A stretch of 64,000 nt of DNA from an uncultured Elusimicrobia bacterium (GCA_903880015.1 CAIRNS010000007.1:184489-248488), one strand, 5' to 3'. Positions 55,742 to 63,907 are shown, counted from the first letter of the stretch. A program made the numbers and translations. The notes: generated by a model not told the origin, from the letters alone.

Positions 55742-56260
55742 ATGAAAATAGACATCAGACCAGAAGAAGAACCGGATTACAAGGCGATTTATCAGTTGAT
55801 TGACAAAGCTTTTGGCAGGAACAACGAGGCACTGCTTATCGACACGCTCAGAAAAACCCCGGAGTTCGTTCCCGGACTTTCTCTGGTGGGACGGTATTGC
55901 GACAAAGTAGTCGGCCATGTGCTTATGTATCCAGTCGCTATAGTTGAGGGAGATAAAAGAACCATCACGCTGGCGCTGGAGCCGATATCGGTGCTTCCCG
56001 CCTATCAAAAAAAAGGTATTGGCAGTAAACTGGTGAAAGTTGGACTAAGCAAGGCAAAAAAGCTGGGGTTCGGTTCCGTTGTTGTTGTCGGACATCCTGA
56101 ATACTATCCGCAATTTGGTTTTATGCCTGCCGGCAGATGGAATATCAAAGTGCCATTTGAGGCGACTGACAATGTTGTGATGGCCATTGAGCTTATCCCC
56201 GGCGCTTTAGAGAACGCCGCCGGAACTGTGAGCTATCCGTCTCCTTTCAGTGAGGTATAG
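55742..56260 (+). CDS. GNAT-family N-acetyltransferase (YhbS-like)
   Basis: A 172-residue GNAT protein. The acetyl-CoA loop is QKKGIGSKLV (motif A, R/Q-x2-G-x-G/A), preceded by a beta-strand LALEPISVLP, followed by VVVVGHPEYYPQFGF, the segment typical of the YhbS subgroup. The acceptor is unknown. The gene starts 2 nt after the phosphoesterase. Confidence 0.85.
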   Translation: MKIDIRPEEEPDYKAIYQLIDKAFGRNNEALLIDTLRKTPEFVPGLSLVGRYCDKVVGHVLMYPVAIVEGDKRTITLALEPISVLPAYQKKGIGSKLVKVGLSKAKKLGFGSVVVVGHPEYYPQFGFMPAGRWNIKVPFEATDNVVMAIELIPGALENAAGTVSYPSPFSEV

Positions 56261-56273
56261 CATAGCGTTCCGT

Positions 56274-56302
56274 TTGCCTTGAGGGTTTGAAAATAGTATA
56301 AT
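56274..56302 (+). promoter_or_regulatory. Promoter of a short terminated transcript
   Basis: TTGCCT (56274-56279), 17-bp spacer, perfect TATAAT (56297-56302). The first ATG follows by 6 nt. Confidence 0.7.
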
Positions 56303-56308
56303 AAGTTG

Positions 56309-56341
56309 ATGATTAAGGGAGTACTATCCGCGAATAATTGA
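56309..56341 (+). CDS. Possible leaderless 10-codon ORF
   Basis: ATG at the expected transcription start, encoding MIKGVLSANN before TGA. It lies between the promoter and a strong terminator, as leader peptides in attenuators do. No codon bias for one amino acid is evident. It may be fortuitous. Confidence 0.3.
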   Translation: MIKGVLSANN

Positions 56342-56356
56342 CGGGCAATGCCGCGG

Positions 56357-56381
56357 GCCACCTTGTGGTGGCTTTTTGTTT
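56357..56381 (+). terminator. Rho-independent terminator upstream of the flavoprotein gene
   Basis: GCCACC, loop TTGT, GGTGGC (6-bp perfect stem), then TTTTTGTTT. It would stop a transcript from the 56297 promoter after about 70 nt and before the flavoprotein gene at 56418, or end read-through from the GNAT gene. Confidence 0.8.
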
Positions 56382-56417
56382 ATCGCCGCACTGCGCCGGT
56401 AAGGTAGAGAGGGAAAA

Positions 56418-57017
56418 ATGAAAGTTTTGGTGATTAACGGTTCGTACAAAAAAGACGGCATGACTGCCGCATTGATCGACAGTTTTCTCAAAGGGCTCGT
56501 GACAAAAACAAGAGGGATGAAAGTAAAAACTATCACCCTGCGTGATTTGAAATTCAAATTTTGCGACGGATGCAATGAATGTACCGAAGAAGACGGTAAA
56601 AAGCTGGGGACCTGTCCCTTTGGCGACGCCATGGACGAGGTTCTTCCGGCGATGCTTGAGGCGGATCGCATTGTGTTCGCCAGCCCCGTGTATTGCCAGT
56701 CAGAAACAGCGGTCATGAAGAAATTTATCGAGCGATGCGTGCCGTTGCTGTTCATCGGCCCGCGGGGCCCCCAGCCGCGCAATAAATCCGTCAAGGGAAA
56801 AAAGGGCGCTGTTTTGCTGTCCACGGGAGTCTCGTATCCGCGCAATGTTATATTCGGGCACACGCGCCACGCAAAAAATGCTCTTGAGCGTTTTTGTAAA
56901 TATGCTGGTTGCGCAGATGTATCCTCGCTCAGCGCCGGCGGAATGGAAAGCAGTGAGAAAACGAAAAAAAAGTTCATGAACAAAGCGCATGCCATGGGAG
57001 TTGCCTCAGCCCGATAG
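56418..57017 (+). CDS. Flavodoxin-fold protein with iron-sulfur-flavoprotein cysteines
   Basis: A 199-residue protein of the NADPH-dependent FMN reductase/ISF family. The FMN phosphate loop is NGSYKKDGMTAALI; a cysteine cluster CDGCNEC followed by CPFGDAM (C-x2-C-x2-C-x10-C) matches the 4Fe-4S-type motif of iron-sulfur flavoproteins, with a longer last spacing; FASPVYCQSETAVMK contacts flavin. Electron transfer in the cytoplasm is likely. The ribosome site is AGAGAGGG. Confidence 0.82.
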   Translation: MKVLVINGSYKKDGMTAALIDSFLKGLVTKTRGMKVKTITLRDLKFKFCDGCNECTEEDGKKLGTCPFGDAMDEVLPAMLEADRIVFASPVYCQSETAVMKKFIERCVPLLFIGPRGPQPRNKSVKGKKGAVLLSTGVSYPRNVIFGHTRHAKNALERFCKYAGCADVSSLSAGGMESSEKTKKKFMNKAHAMGVASAR

Positions 57018-57052
57018 CCGTTAGCGATGGAAGCGAAAAGAGGAATACTGAT

Positions 57053-57325
57053 ATGAGGCCTGCCGAAAGCAAAGTCACCAAAAAAGTACGGGAAGCTGTG
57101 GTAAAAACTGCCGGAGAAATTGAAAAGATGGGAGCCACCGTGCAGGGGGCAGCAAAAACCGCTTTTATGAAAATGAGAGCGGCCGCCGAAGACGCACAAA
57201 AGAATCAAGACCGCGTGAAGACGGAAGCTAAAAGAATAACCGCGCAAGTAAAAGGGACGGTCAAAGATGCGGTGAAGGGTTTTAAAGAGGGAATGAAAGA
57301 AGTGCGCCGCAATAAAAAGAAATAG
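57053..57325 (+). CDS. Small basic helical protein, unknown function
   Basis: A 90-residue protein rich in Lys and Ala with many charged residues, predicted to be almost entirely amphipathic helix without membrane segment or cysteine. The Lys/Ala/Thr/Val repeats loosely recall LEA-like or histone-like proteins, but no family motif can be pinned. AGAGGA precedes the ATG. It lies between the flavoprotein and the coiled-coil protein; an antisense frame here is not credible. Confidence 0.6.
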   Translation: MRPAESKVTKKVREAVVKTAGEIEKMGATVQGAAKTAFMKMRAAAEDAQKNQDRVKTEAKRITAQVKGTVKDAVKGFKEGMKEVRRNKKK

Positions 57326-57350
57326 CTGTTCCCGTCCGGGCGGGATACGC

Positions 57351-57935
57351 ATGAACATCTCAAAGACGATTGCCGCCATAGCATTACTTGTGTGCGTATC
57401 TATAGCGATAGGCGGTCAGGTTGAACAGCAACAAGAGGACAGCAGTTTTCAACAGAGCAAACAAGCAGTTATTGAAAAGCATCACCGTGAATTAAAGATT
57501 GCTCAAAGAAAATTCCGCGCAGACCTTAAACCCATGTCGCCGGCGAACAAAACAAAGGCCATTGAAGAAAATCGTTTAAACCTTTTTCGGGAAAACGAGG
57601 CCTTTCGCCGGAAGCTTCATGAAGACGATATGGTCTTCCTCTCGGACCGTTTAGCGGCAGCGGCTCAGATGAGCGTTGCAGACCAGTCGGATTTGCTGAA
57701 GGCGCATGATGCCCTGTATAAAGAAAATGTTTTGATTCTTGATAACAAAAATCAAGAAATAATGGATTTCTTCGAGAAAACCGCCGCTAACCCCGCCCTA
57801 AGCCAATCCCAAAAACGCGAAGAGCTAAAAAGCTATTTCAAACAACAGAAATCAGCAGTCCTCAATCAGCGCATCCAGCAAGCCAAACAACGCCAATCCG
57901 AACTGCAAAAAAAATATTCCACCCCCGAAAAATAA
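57351..57935 (+). CDS. Exported coiled-coil protein, unknown function
   Basis: A 194-residue protein with a signal peptide (about 1-22) and a mature part of long Gln/Lys/Glu-rich helices with heptad pattern. It has no cysteine in the mature part and no known domain. The overall design (exported, short, coiled) recalls Skp- or Spy-like periplasmic proteins, but no motif supports that. It is the last plus-strand gene before the repeat island. Confidence 0.6.
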   Translation: MNISKTIAAIALLVCVSIAIGGQVEQQQEDSSFQQSKQAVIEKHHRELKIAQRKFRADLKPMSPANKTKAIEENRLNLFRENEAFRRKLHEDDMVFLSDRLAAAAQMSVADQSDLLKAHDALYKENVLILDNKNQEIMDFFEKTAANPALSQSQKREELKSYFKQQKSAVLNQRIQQAKQRQSELQKKYSTPEK

Positions 57936-57972
57936 TTCATCAGCTGTATCCCCTTGCTCTTATGTCTTTACT

Positions 57973-58063
57973 CCCCCTTTGCAAAGGGGGAAATAGGGGC
58001 ATTTGCCGTAAATAAAGAACCAGCACTGCAAATCCTCCCTAGCCCTCCTTTGTCAAAGGAGGG
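57973..58063 (+). repeat. Two palindromic C/G-rich elements
   Basis: CCCCCTTTGCAAAGGGGG (57973-57990) is a perfect 18-bp palindrome; 58043-58063 is CCCTCCTTTG, T, CAAAGGAGGG, preceded by GCAAATCC (58028-58035). Both belong to the family seen at 18.15-18.32 kb. This and the next two entries fill the 442-bp gap; no credible gene is present there. Confidence 0.8.
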
Positions 58064-58132
58064 ATCATCGGAAAAATATAAAAATAGATTAGTTCTGCCC
58101 TCTATTAATATAAAATCCGTTTGCCCTGTTAT

Positions 58133-58286
58133 TGTAGGGGCGGGCCTTGCGTCCGCCCGATAATTTCCATTAGGCAGTTTTTTAAGAAAAGAATATTTCG
58201 TGTATGTTGAATTAATTGAAGGTAAACAAACCGGATAGTGACAAAAGGGAACAGAAGATCGGGCGGACGCAAGGCCCGCCCCTACA
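58133..58286. repeat. 154-bp element with perfect 28-bp terminal inverted repeats
   Basis: 58133-58160 and 58259-58286 are exact inverted copies of a 28-bp unit starting TGTAGGGGCGGGCC. The 98-bp interior is AT-rich and non-coding. A solo copy with one mismatch is at 34487. The layout is MITE-like, but no target-site duplication is obvious. Confidence 0.8.
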
Positions 58287-58332
58287 GAAAAAATATGTAT
58301 ACCGGGTTAAACACTTTGTTCCCCAAAATTCT

Positions 58333-58368
58333 CCCCCTTTGACACAGGGGGATTCAAGGGGGGGGGGG
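58333..58368. repeat. C/G-rich element with an 11-G tract
   Basis: CCCCCTTTGACACAGGGGG (58333-58351) followed by a run of 11 G (58358-58368). It lies 9 bp beyond the RND gene stop, on its downstream side, and its hairpin could help end that transcript. Confidence 0.65.
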
Positions 58369-58377
58369 CCGTTGGGT

Positions 58378-61300
58378 TTATTCTTCTGTTTTGTCGATTT
58401 CGCGCAGGGGGGGGCGGCCCATGAGGCGGCGGGTCAGTGTGCGCAAACTGTTCATGTAACCGAATGCGGCCGGGATGATGACCAGCGTCAGGATGGTTGA
58501 GCTGAGCAGCCCGCCGATAATGGTGATACCCATGCTTTGGCGGAACCGGCCGACTTCGGTCAATCCCAGCGCCAGCGGCAGCATGCCGGCGATTAGGGCA
58601 CAGGTGGTCATTAGAATAGGGCGCAGACGCGTCAATCCGGCTTTAATAATAGCTTCGTTCATGTCCATTCCCCGGCGCATCAGTTTTTGGATAAAGTCAA
58701 CCAGAAGAATAGAATTTTTCGTCACCAGCCCCAGCAGCATGATAAAACCTATCATCGTAAACATGTTGATGGATTGTCCGGCAAGGAAAAGCCCGATGAG
58801 CCCGCCTACGATAGCCAGCGGCAAAGCGAGCATGATGGTCAACGGCACAAGAATTGATTCGTATAAACTGGCGAGCACCAGGTAAATAAAGATAATGGAC
58901 AGCCCCGCCGCTATCACCATATTTCTGAAAAGATCAACCATGTCTTCGGATGCGCCGATAAATTCATAGGAAATGCCGGCGGGAAGTTTCTCTTTCTTTA
59001 AAATTTTCTTTGCGTTGGTGGTGATATCGCCAATGGCGCCTTTTTTTCCGAGATTGCCGGTAATCATTATGTACCGCGCGCGATTGCGGCGGAATACTTT
59101 CGACGGTCCGGTGGTCAGAAATGGGGTGGCGACATTTTTAAGTTTCACCTGTTGGTTATTGAGATTGGGTACATAGAGTTGGTCAAATGATTTGCTTAAA
59201 TCGCGCTGGCTGTCCATAAGGTGAACGCGGATGTCGTATTCAAGGCCGTTTTCTCTGAATTTTGCCGGGGTTGCGCCTTCAACCATGTTGCGCAGTTCCG
59301 TGCCGGCCATAATCGACTGGACGCCCAATTTTTCCATTTTCAGCGGCAACATCTTTACCTGGAACTCCGGTTTGCCGCGTTTATAGTTTGAATCAACATC
59401 GACCAGCCCCGGAATAGTGCGTACCAGCGGTATGAGATTTTGTGCAACCGCGTCCAGCTGTTCAAGGTTCTCTCCGGAAAGTAGAAGATTGAACGGTTGG
59501 TCGTTGCCTGCCATAGATATGTCGCTGGCAATTATTTTAACATTATTTTTCTCGGCGTACGGGGCGACTATCTTGCGAACATATTCTTTCATTTCGCTGG
59601 TGCCCCGGGTTCTCTGATTTGAGGGAATCATTTTAATGAACAGCGAGGCGACATTGCTTTCTCCGTTAACATTGCCGACGTTGACCAAAATCAGTTCTAT
59701 GTCTTTTTCCTTACGGAGCAAGGTGTCGATATAGAGGGAATACACATCCATTTGTTGCAACGATGTTCCCGGAACAGCTTCCATGTTAACCATGAACTCG
59801 CCGAATTCGTTGGTGGGCATAAATGTTTTTGGGATTTTTGTAACCAGTGCCAAACTGCCTATGAAAATGAGCACAGATCCGAGGATGATCAGCATTTTAT
59901 TTTTAAGCGTAAAATGCATGACCTTTTCGTAGAGGACATCAAGCCGGTCCTGAAATTTTCCGAAAGATTTCGCCGGCAGCAGAAGTGCTGTTTTAATTTT
60001 CGACCAGACCGATGGAGCTGTAGACGTCTGTGTGGCGGTTCCCTTGTCTTTTGACTTGAATGTTCCGATCAAATAGGCCGAAAGCATCGGTGCGGTGGTG
60101 AGCGCGTCAAACAAAGAAATGGTCATCGCGAAAACGACGGTTAACCCGAATTGTTTAAAGAATTGACCAATCATTCCCTGGAGGAATCCCACCGGAAGAA
60201 AAACGGCGATCACGGTCAACGTGGTGGCGATAACCGCCAGGGCGACTTCGTCAGTACCTTTTTTTGCGGCGGTTATTGGGTCTTCGCCGAGTTCAAGATG
60301 TCGAAATATATTTTCCCTGACCACGATGGCGTCGTCTATGAGCAGCCCAACGGCCAGCGACAACGCCATCAGCGATATTACATTGATAGAAAAATGTGCC
60401 AGTCCCATGAATATGAATGCGCCGATCAAACTGTTCGGCAGAGCAATGACCGTTATGAATGTTGAGCGGATACTGCCCAAAAAGAGATACACGACAATTA
60501 TGGCGAGCAGGATACCTTCAATAATGGTGGTGACCACATCGGCTATATTCATACGGACCGGTCGGGCTGTATCACGGACCATGGCGAGCTTGGGGGTGCC
60601 ATTCATGGTCTTGAGGGAGGCGTTTAGTTTGTCGATTCGTTTAAATAAAGCGTCCGATATTTCCACCGTATTTGAGCCCGACTGTTTGTAGACCTGCAAG
60701 ACCAGCGCGGCCTTGCCGTTAATATATCCCTTTGTCTTAATTTCCTGTGTCGAATCGTTCACTGTTCCCAGCCGTGCGATGTTTACCGGGACATCGCTGC
60801 CGAAAAAACTCACAATGACATCTTTTATTTGCTGAACGGTCCTGTATTCGCCGATACTGCGGAAGGTGAGTTCGCGCGGGCCCTGGTCAACTTTTCCGAT
60901 GGGGATGTTCTGGCTGTTGGCGGCAACATGGTTGGCGATGTTGCTCAGAGAAGTTTCATATTCTTTTAGTTTTTCGCGGTCTATGTCGACATGGATCTCC
61001 CGTTTTGTTCCGCCGATAATTTCAATACTGCTGACATCTTTTATCTGCGCCAGTCCGTCTTTGACCTTGGTATCGGCGAGATCGTAGAGTGCGGTAGGCG
61101 ACATGTCGGCGGTCAGGGACATGACCATAACCGGCTGGTCGGCCGGGTCGAAGCGCTTAATGACAGGTTCCTTGATATCGGTCGGCAGGGTGTTACGCAC
61201 CTGCGCTACTTTGTCTTTGACCTGCTGTTCGGCGTATTTTGAATCAGTTTCAAGCGTAAATTCGCCCCAGACCATCGATACGCCGTCCTGGCTGACCGAA

Positions 61301-61542
61301 GTTACATTCTTTAAGCCGGAAATCGAACTCATTTGTTCTTCCAATATTTTGGAAATAAGCGTTTCGGTTTCCTGCGGTCCGGCGCCCGGATATAGTGTAG
61401 TGACACTGATGAACGGGAAAGTTACATCGGGGAACATGTCCACGCTCATTCGTTTCATGAAGATAACGCCGACAATAATCATGCAGAGGATTACCGCGGT
61501 AATAAATGTCGGACGCCGGATAGCTACGCTGGAAAGGGCCAT
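58378..61542 (-). CDS. RND-family efflux pump, AcrB type
   Basis: A 1054-residue inner-membrane transporter of full RND length. It starts with MALSSVAIRRPTFI, the usual N-terminal helix, and has two large periplasmic loops and 12 membrane segments; the proton-relay aspartate pair is in GLLIDDAIVVREN in TM4. Sequence features (GMDMNEAI, RLRPILMTTCALIAGMLPLALG) fit HAE1-type multidrug pumps. The gene is 21 bp downstream of the TolC-like gene. No adaptor gene is next to it. Confidence 0.95.
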   Translation of the reverse strand: MALSSVAIRRPTFITAVILCMIIVGVIFMKRMSVDMFPDVTFPFISVTTLYPGAGPQETETLISKILEEQMSSISGLKNVTSVSQDGVSMVWGEFTLETDSKYAEQQVKDKVAQVRNTLPTDIKEPVIKRFDPADQPVMVMSLTADMSPTALYDLADTKVKDGLAQIKDVSSIEIIGGTKREIHVDIDREKLKEYETSLSNIANHVAANSQNIPIGKVDQGPRELTFRSIGEYRTVQQIKDVIVSFFGSDVPVNIARLGTVNDSTQEIKTKGYINGKAALVLQVYKQSGSNTVEISDALFKRIDKLNASLKTMNGTPKLAMVRDTARPVRMNIADVVTTIIEGILLAIIVVYLFLGSIRSTFITVIALPNSLIGAFIFMGLAHFSINVISLMALSLAVGLLIDDAIVVRENIFRHLELGEDPITAAKKGTDEVALAVIATTLTVIAVFLPVGFLQGMIGQFFKQFGLTVVFAMTISLFDALTTAPMLSAYLIGTFKSKDKGTATQTSTAPSVWSKIKTALLLPAKSFGKFQDRLDVLYEKVMHFTLKNKMLIILGSVLIFIGSLALVTKIPKTFMPTNEFGEFMVNMEAVPGTSLQQMDVYSLYIDTLLRKEKDIELILVNVGNVNGESNVASLFIKMIPSNQRTRGTSEMKEYVRKIVAPYAEKNNVKIIASDISMAGNDQPFNLLLSGENLEQLDAVAQNLIPLVRTIPGLVDVDSNYKRGKPEFQVKMLPLKMEKLGVQSIMAGTELRNMVEGATPAKFRENGLEYDIRVHLMDSQRDLSKSFDQLYVPNLNNQQVKLKNVATPFLTTGPSKVFRRNRARYIMITGNLGKKGAIGDITTNAKKILKKEKLPAGISYEFIGASEDMVDLFRNMVIAAGLSIIFIYLVLASLYESILVPLTIMLALPLAIVGGLIGLFLAGQSINMFTMIGFIMLLGLVTKNSILLVDFIQKLMRRGMDMNEAIIKAGLTRLRPILMTTCALIAGMLPLALGLTEVGRFRQSMGITIIGGLLSSTILTLVIIPAAFGYMNSLRTLTRRLMGRPPLREIDKTEE

Positions 61543-61563
61543 GATGACTCCATTTATAGTATT

Positions 61564-63021
61564 TTAGTTTTTGATAATTTCGCTGTTGTGATACAATTCC
61601 GCCTGAGCGAGCGTTGCAAGCTCTTCATATTTTAATCGATATACAATCAATGATGCATCGTCAAGGTCAGTCTCGGCTTGCAGTAATTGAAAGGTGGTCG
61701 TTCTGCCCCGTTCAAAGCGTTTTTGCTCGCTGGTGACACGTTGTTCCTGTATGTCCCGTATCTGCACGGCAAGCATTAAACGCTGGCGCACATTGGACAA
61801 TGTCCGTTGCAGCTGGTCCCAGTCGTTCTTGGCGGCAAGCTCTGTTTTTTTCAGCGTTTCCTGTGCTGACAAATAATCTTTTTCATAGCCGCTTTTTACG
61901 GTATTTAAGGTTTTGTAATCAAGCGGGACAACGAACGCCAACCCAACTGTATACGCCGGGCGTTCGGTGTTGCTGACCTGGTTCCATGCATCGTTTGAGG
62001 AGAGCGCTATCCCGTGCAGCGAATAGGTGCCCAAGACCGAGAGTTCCGGAAGAGAACGGTAATATGTTTCCCGTTTGGCGAATTCACTGCTTTGAAACTG
62101 CGCCCGCGCCGCCAAGACATCTGCCCGGGCGCCCGTGCGGTCAAGAGGTGCGGTGCCGGTGGCACCCTGCAGGATATTGGTGGCGTTCCATGCAATGTTT
62201 TCCGATGAATCGCCGAGCATTTCATTGGCGTCCCGGGATGCTTTGACGGTATCATCGAGCGCCTGCTGGAGATTGAGCTGACGCAGTTTATAGGCGGCCT
62301 GGGCTTGCAGAAGATCAACGGGTTCAGCGAGGTCAAGGGTTACGCGGTTTTCGTTCCATTTCAGCAGTTTTTCAGTCCGGGCAAGAGAAAGTTGACGGAA
62401 CGATACCACTTCTCGCGCCAACGCCAGCGCCCAGTAGGTCATGGTTGCTTTCATATGCAACTGTTGTTTGCGGAATACTTGTCCGTAGCGGACCGACGCC
62501 ATTGCCGAGCGCGCCTTGTTAATGCCTGAAAGGGTCAGTCCGGATTTGAAATCGCGCAGCAGCGATTGTTCTATGCGGGCAAATGGTTTGACATCGTAGC
62601 CGGTAAATTGGGACAGTTTATTGGGTCCGATTATTTGTGTCGGTTCAACAAGGTCAAAAGTGGCATCCATGCAGTTGACGCCGAGCGAGACGGTTGAGCC
62701 GAATAAAAACTTTTTTGATGCATTCATATTTATGCTATTGGCGGTCATGCGGTTGGTCGGCAACGATGATCCGAAAGCGGCCCCACCCCGGTCGTCGGTG
62801 TAATTATATGAACCGTTCAACAACGGCGAATACACCATGTCGAGTTCCTGTATTTTCTGACCCATAGCAGCAATACCCATATCAATCGCCTGCAGTTCCG
62901 GGTTTTTCGCGCGTACCTGAGAGAGATAATCGGACAGTGGCAGTGTGTCCGCCGCAACGGCGGCACCTACACAAAGAATCATTGTTATGAGTCCGGTAAG
63001 ATACTGTTTTACATATTTCAT
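61564..63021 (-). CDS. TolC-family outer-membrane efflux protein
   Basis: A 485-residue protein with a signal peptide (about residues 1-23, ending AAVAA). The mature part has two repeats of long helices with a DVLAARAQFQSSEFAKRETYYRSLPELSVLG segment, and other OEP-type stretches such as AQAAYKLRQLNLQQALDD. It should form the outer-membrane duct for the RND pump. Its start overlaps the tetR-type gene end by 4 nt. Confidence 0.9.
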   Translation of the reverse strand: MKYVKQYLTGLITMILCVGAAVAADTLPLSDYLSQVRAKNPELQAIDMGIAAMGQKIQELDMVYSPLLNGSYNYTDDRGGAAFGSSLPTNRMTANSINMNASKKFLFGSTVSLGVNCMDATFDLVEPTQIIGPNKLSQFTGYDVKPFARIEQSLLRDFKSGLTLSGINKARSAMASVRYGQVFRKQQLHMKATMTYWALALAREVVSFRQLSLARTEKLLKWNENRVTLDLAEPVDLLQAQAAYKLRQLNLQQALDDTVKASRDANEMLGDSSENIAWNATNILQGATGTAPLDRTGARADVLAARAQFQSSEFAKRETYYRSLPELSVLGTYSLHGIALSSNDAWNQVSNTERPAYTVGLAFVVPLDYKTLNTVKSGYEKDYLSAQETLKKTELAAKNDWDQLQRTLSNVRQRLMLAVQIRDIQEQRVTSEQKRFERGRTTTFQLLQAETDLDDASLIVYRLKYEELATLAQAELYHNSEIIKN

Positions 63022-63680
63022 AAAACGCTCCCTGGTTTAGTAGTGTGCGGCGGTTCGGGGTCGGTGAGAATGCCGTGCAGAATTAAATCGACAATGCTTG
63101 CCTGCCGTTCTTTGAGGAATTCCTGCTCATTGTTTACATTAATGTTCAGCAGAAGCTGGGAAATGGGTTTAGCGGCGAAATATATAAGGTTCATACCGAC
63201 AATGCTGACCAGTGTCTGGCGCGGGTCGATGTTGCGAAAAAGTTTGGTGGCTTTGCATTCCTCAAAAAAAGATACAAACTTTTCCGGACAAAAAACCGCC
63301 GGATGTTCTTCGGCTATTTTCTTCGCGGCTTTTTCAACATCAGCGGGGCAGGTGGTCATTGAACTCAGCAGAATATTTGTTTCATCACTGCTTTGGGAGT
63401 AGGCGTCAAAATGTTTGTTGACAATCAATGTCACCTTGTCCCGCGGGTCAGTCATGGCATCAATTTGTTGGGTAATGCCGTCAGTAATGCGCTTTGATAT
63501 CCGAAATAACGCGGTTATTAGAACTTCCTGGAACAGTTTTTCCTTAGTGGTAAAAAAATAGTACAGCATGGCCTTGTTAACCGAGGCCCGCACCGCGATT
63601 TCTTCCATGCGGGTTCCGTGTTTTCCCTTTTCGGCAAAAACCTCGATAGCCGCTGATAAAATTTTCTCTTTTGTATCCAT
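63018..63680 (-). CDS. TetR-family repressor of the efflux operon
   Basis: A 220-residue regulator. Residues 4-50 are a standard TetR HTH: KEKILSAAIEVFAEKG, TRMEEIAVRASVNKAMLYYFF, TTKEKLFQEVL. The C-terminal ligand domain is family-specific and shows no known motif. It is the first gene of the minus-strand efflux operon and is preceded by a strong promoter with an overlapping inverted repeat, so it should repress its own operon. Confidence 0.93.
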   Translation of the reverse strand: MDTKEKILSAAIEVFAEKGKHGTRMEEIAVRASVNKAMLYYFFTTKEKLFQEVLITALFRISKRITDGITQQIDAMTDPRDKVTLIVNKHFDAYSQSSDETNILLSSMTTCPADVEKAAKKIAEEHPAVFCPEKFVSFFEECKATKLFRNIDPRQTLVSIVGMNLIYFAAKPISQLLLNINVNNEQEFLKERQASIVDLILHGILTDPEPPHTTKPGSVL

Positions 63681-63694
63681 CTGGCCTCATTTTT

Positions 63695-63738
63695 ATTAAC
63701 GAAATGGTTTAACCGTATCGTTAAACCGATTCGTTAAT
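63695..63738. promoter_or_regulatory. 44-bp inverted-repeat operator of the TetR regulator
   Basis: Two 19-bp arms matching at 17 positions (left ATTAACGAAATGGTTTAAC at 63695-63713; right, inverted, at 63720-63738) around a 6-bp CGTATC centre. It overlaps the -10 box and predicted start of the efflux promoter, 14 bp upstream of the repressor's ATG. Arms this long suggest binding by two repressor dimers. Confidence 0.85.
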
Positions 63739-63764
63739 ATACAACATGTAAAAAATATTGTCAA
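63736..63764 (-). promoter_or_regulatory. Promoter of the tetR-tolC-RND operon
   Basis: On the minus strand TTGACA (63764-63759), 17-bp spacer, TATATT (63741-63736), a near-consensus promoter. Its -10 box touches the operator, so the bound repressor should block polymerase. Confidence 0.85.
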
Positions 63765-63876
63765 GTTATCTTAATCACAAAAAATAAGTATTGCATATTT
63801 TCGATACATCGATAATAATTACCATAGACAGCACTATGATGCTGAAAGTTCATTTCACCATTATTTCACAACTTTT

Positions 63877-63907
63877 TTGAATTTTGTACACCGGTATGTG
63901 GTACAAT
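63877..63907 (+). promoter_or_regulatory. Possible promoter of the last, partial gene
   Basis: TTGAAT (63877-63882), 19-bp spacer, extended -10 TGG-TACAAT (63902-63907). The gene has GAAAGAGGA before its ATG. Confidence 0.4.

Noticed and set aside
56324..57379. 351-codon minus-strand reading frame
   Set aside because: It is antisense to the flavoprotein and the small helical protein, has no recognisable motif and is rich in low-complexity Phe/Ser; the plus-strand genes have clear motifs and ribosome sites.
57954..58163. Plus-strand frame of 69 codons
   Set aside because: It translates two copies of the palindromic repeat and part of the 28-bp repeat; no ribosome site.
58216..58500. Plus-strand frame of 94 codons in the repeat island
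   Set aside because: It is built from the inverted-repeat and poly-G sequence and runs into the antisense of the RND gene.
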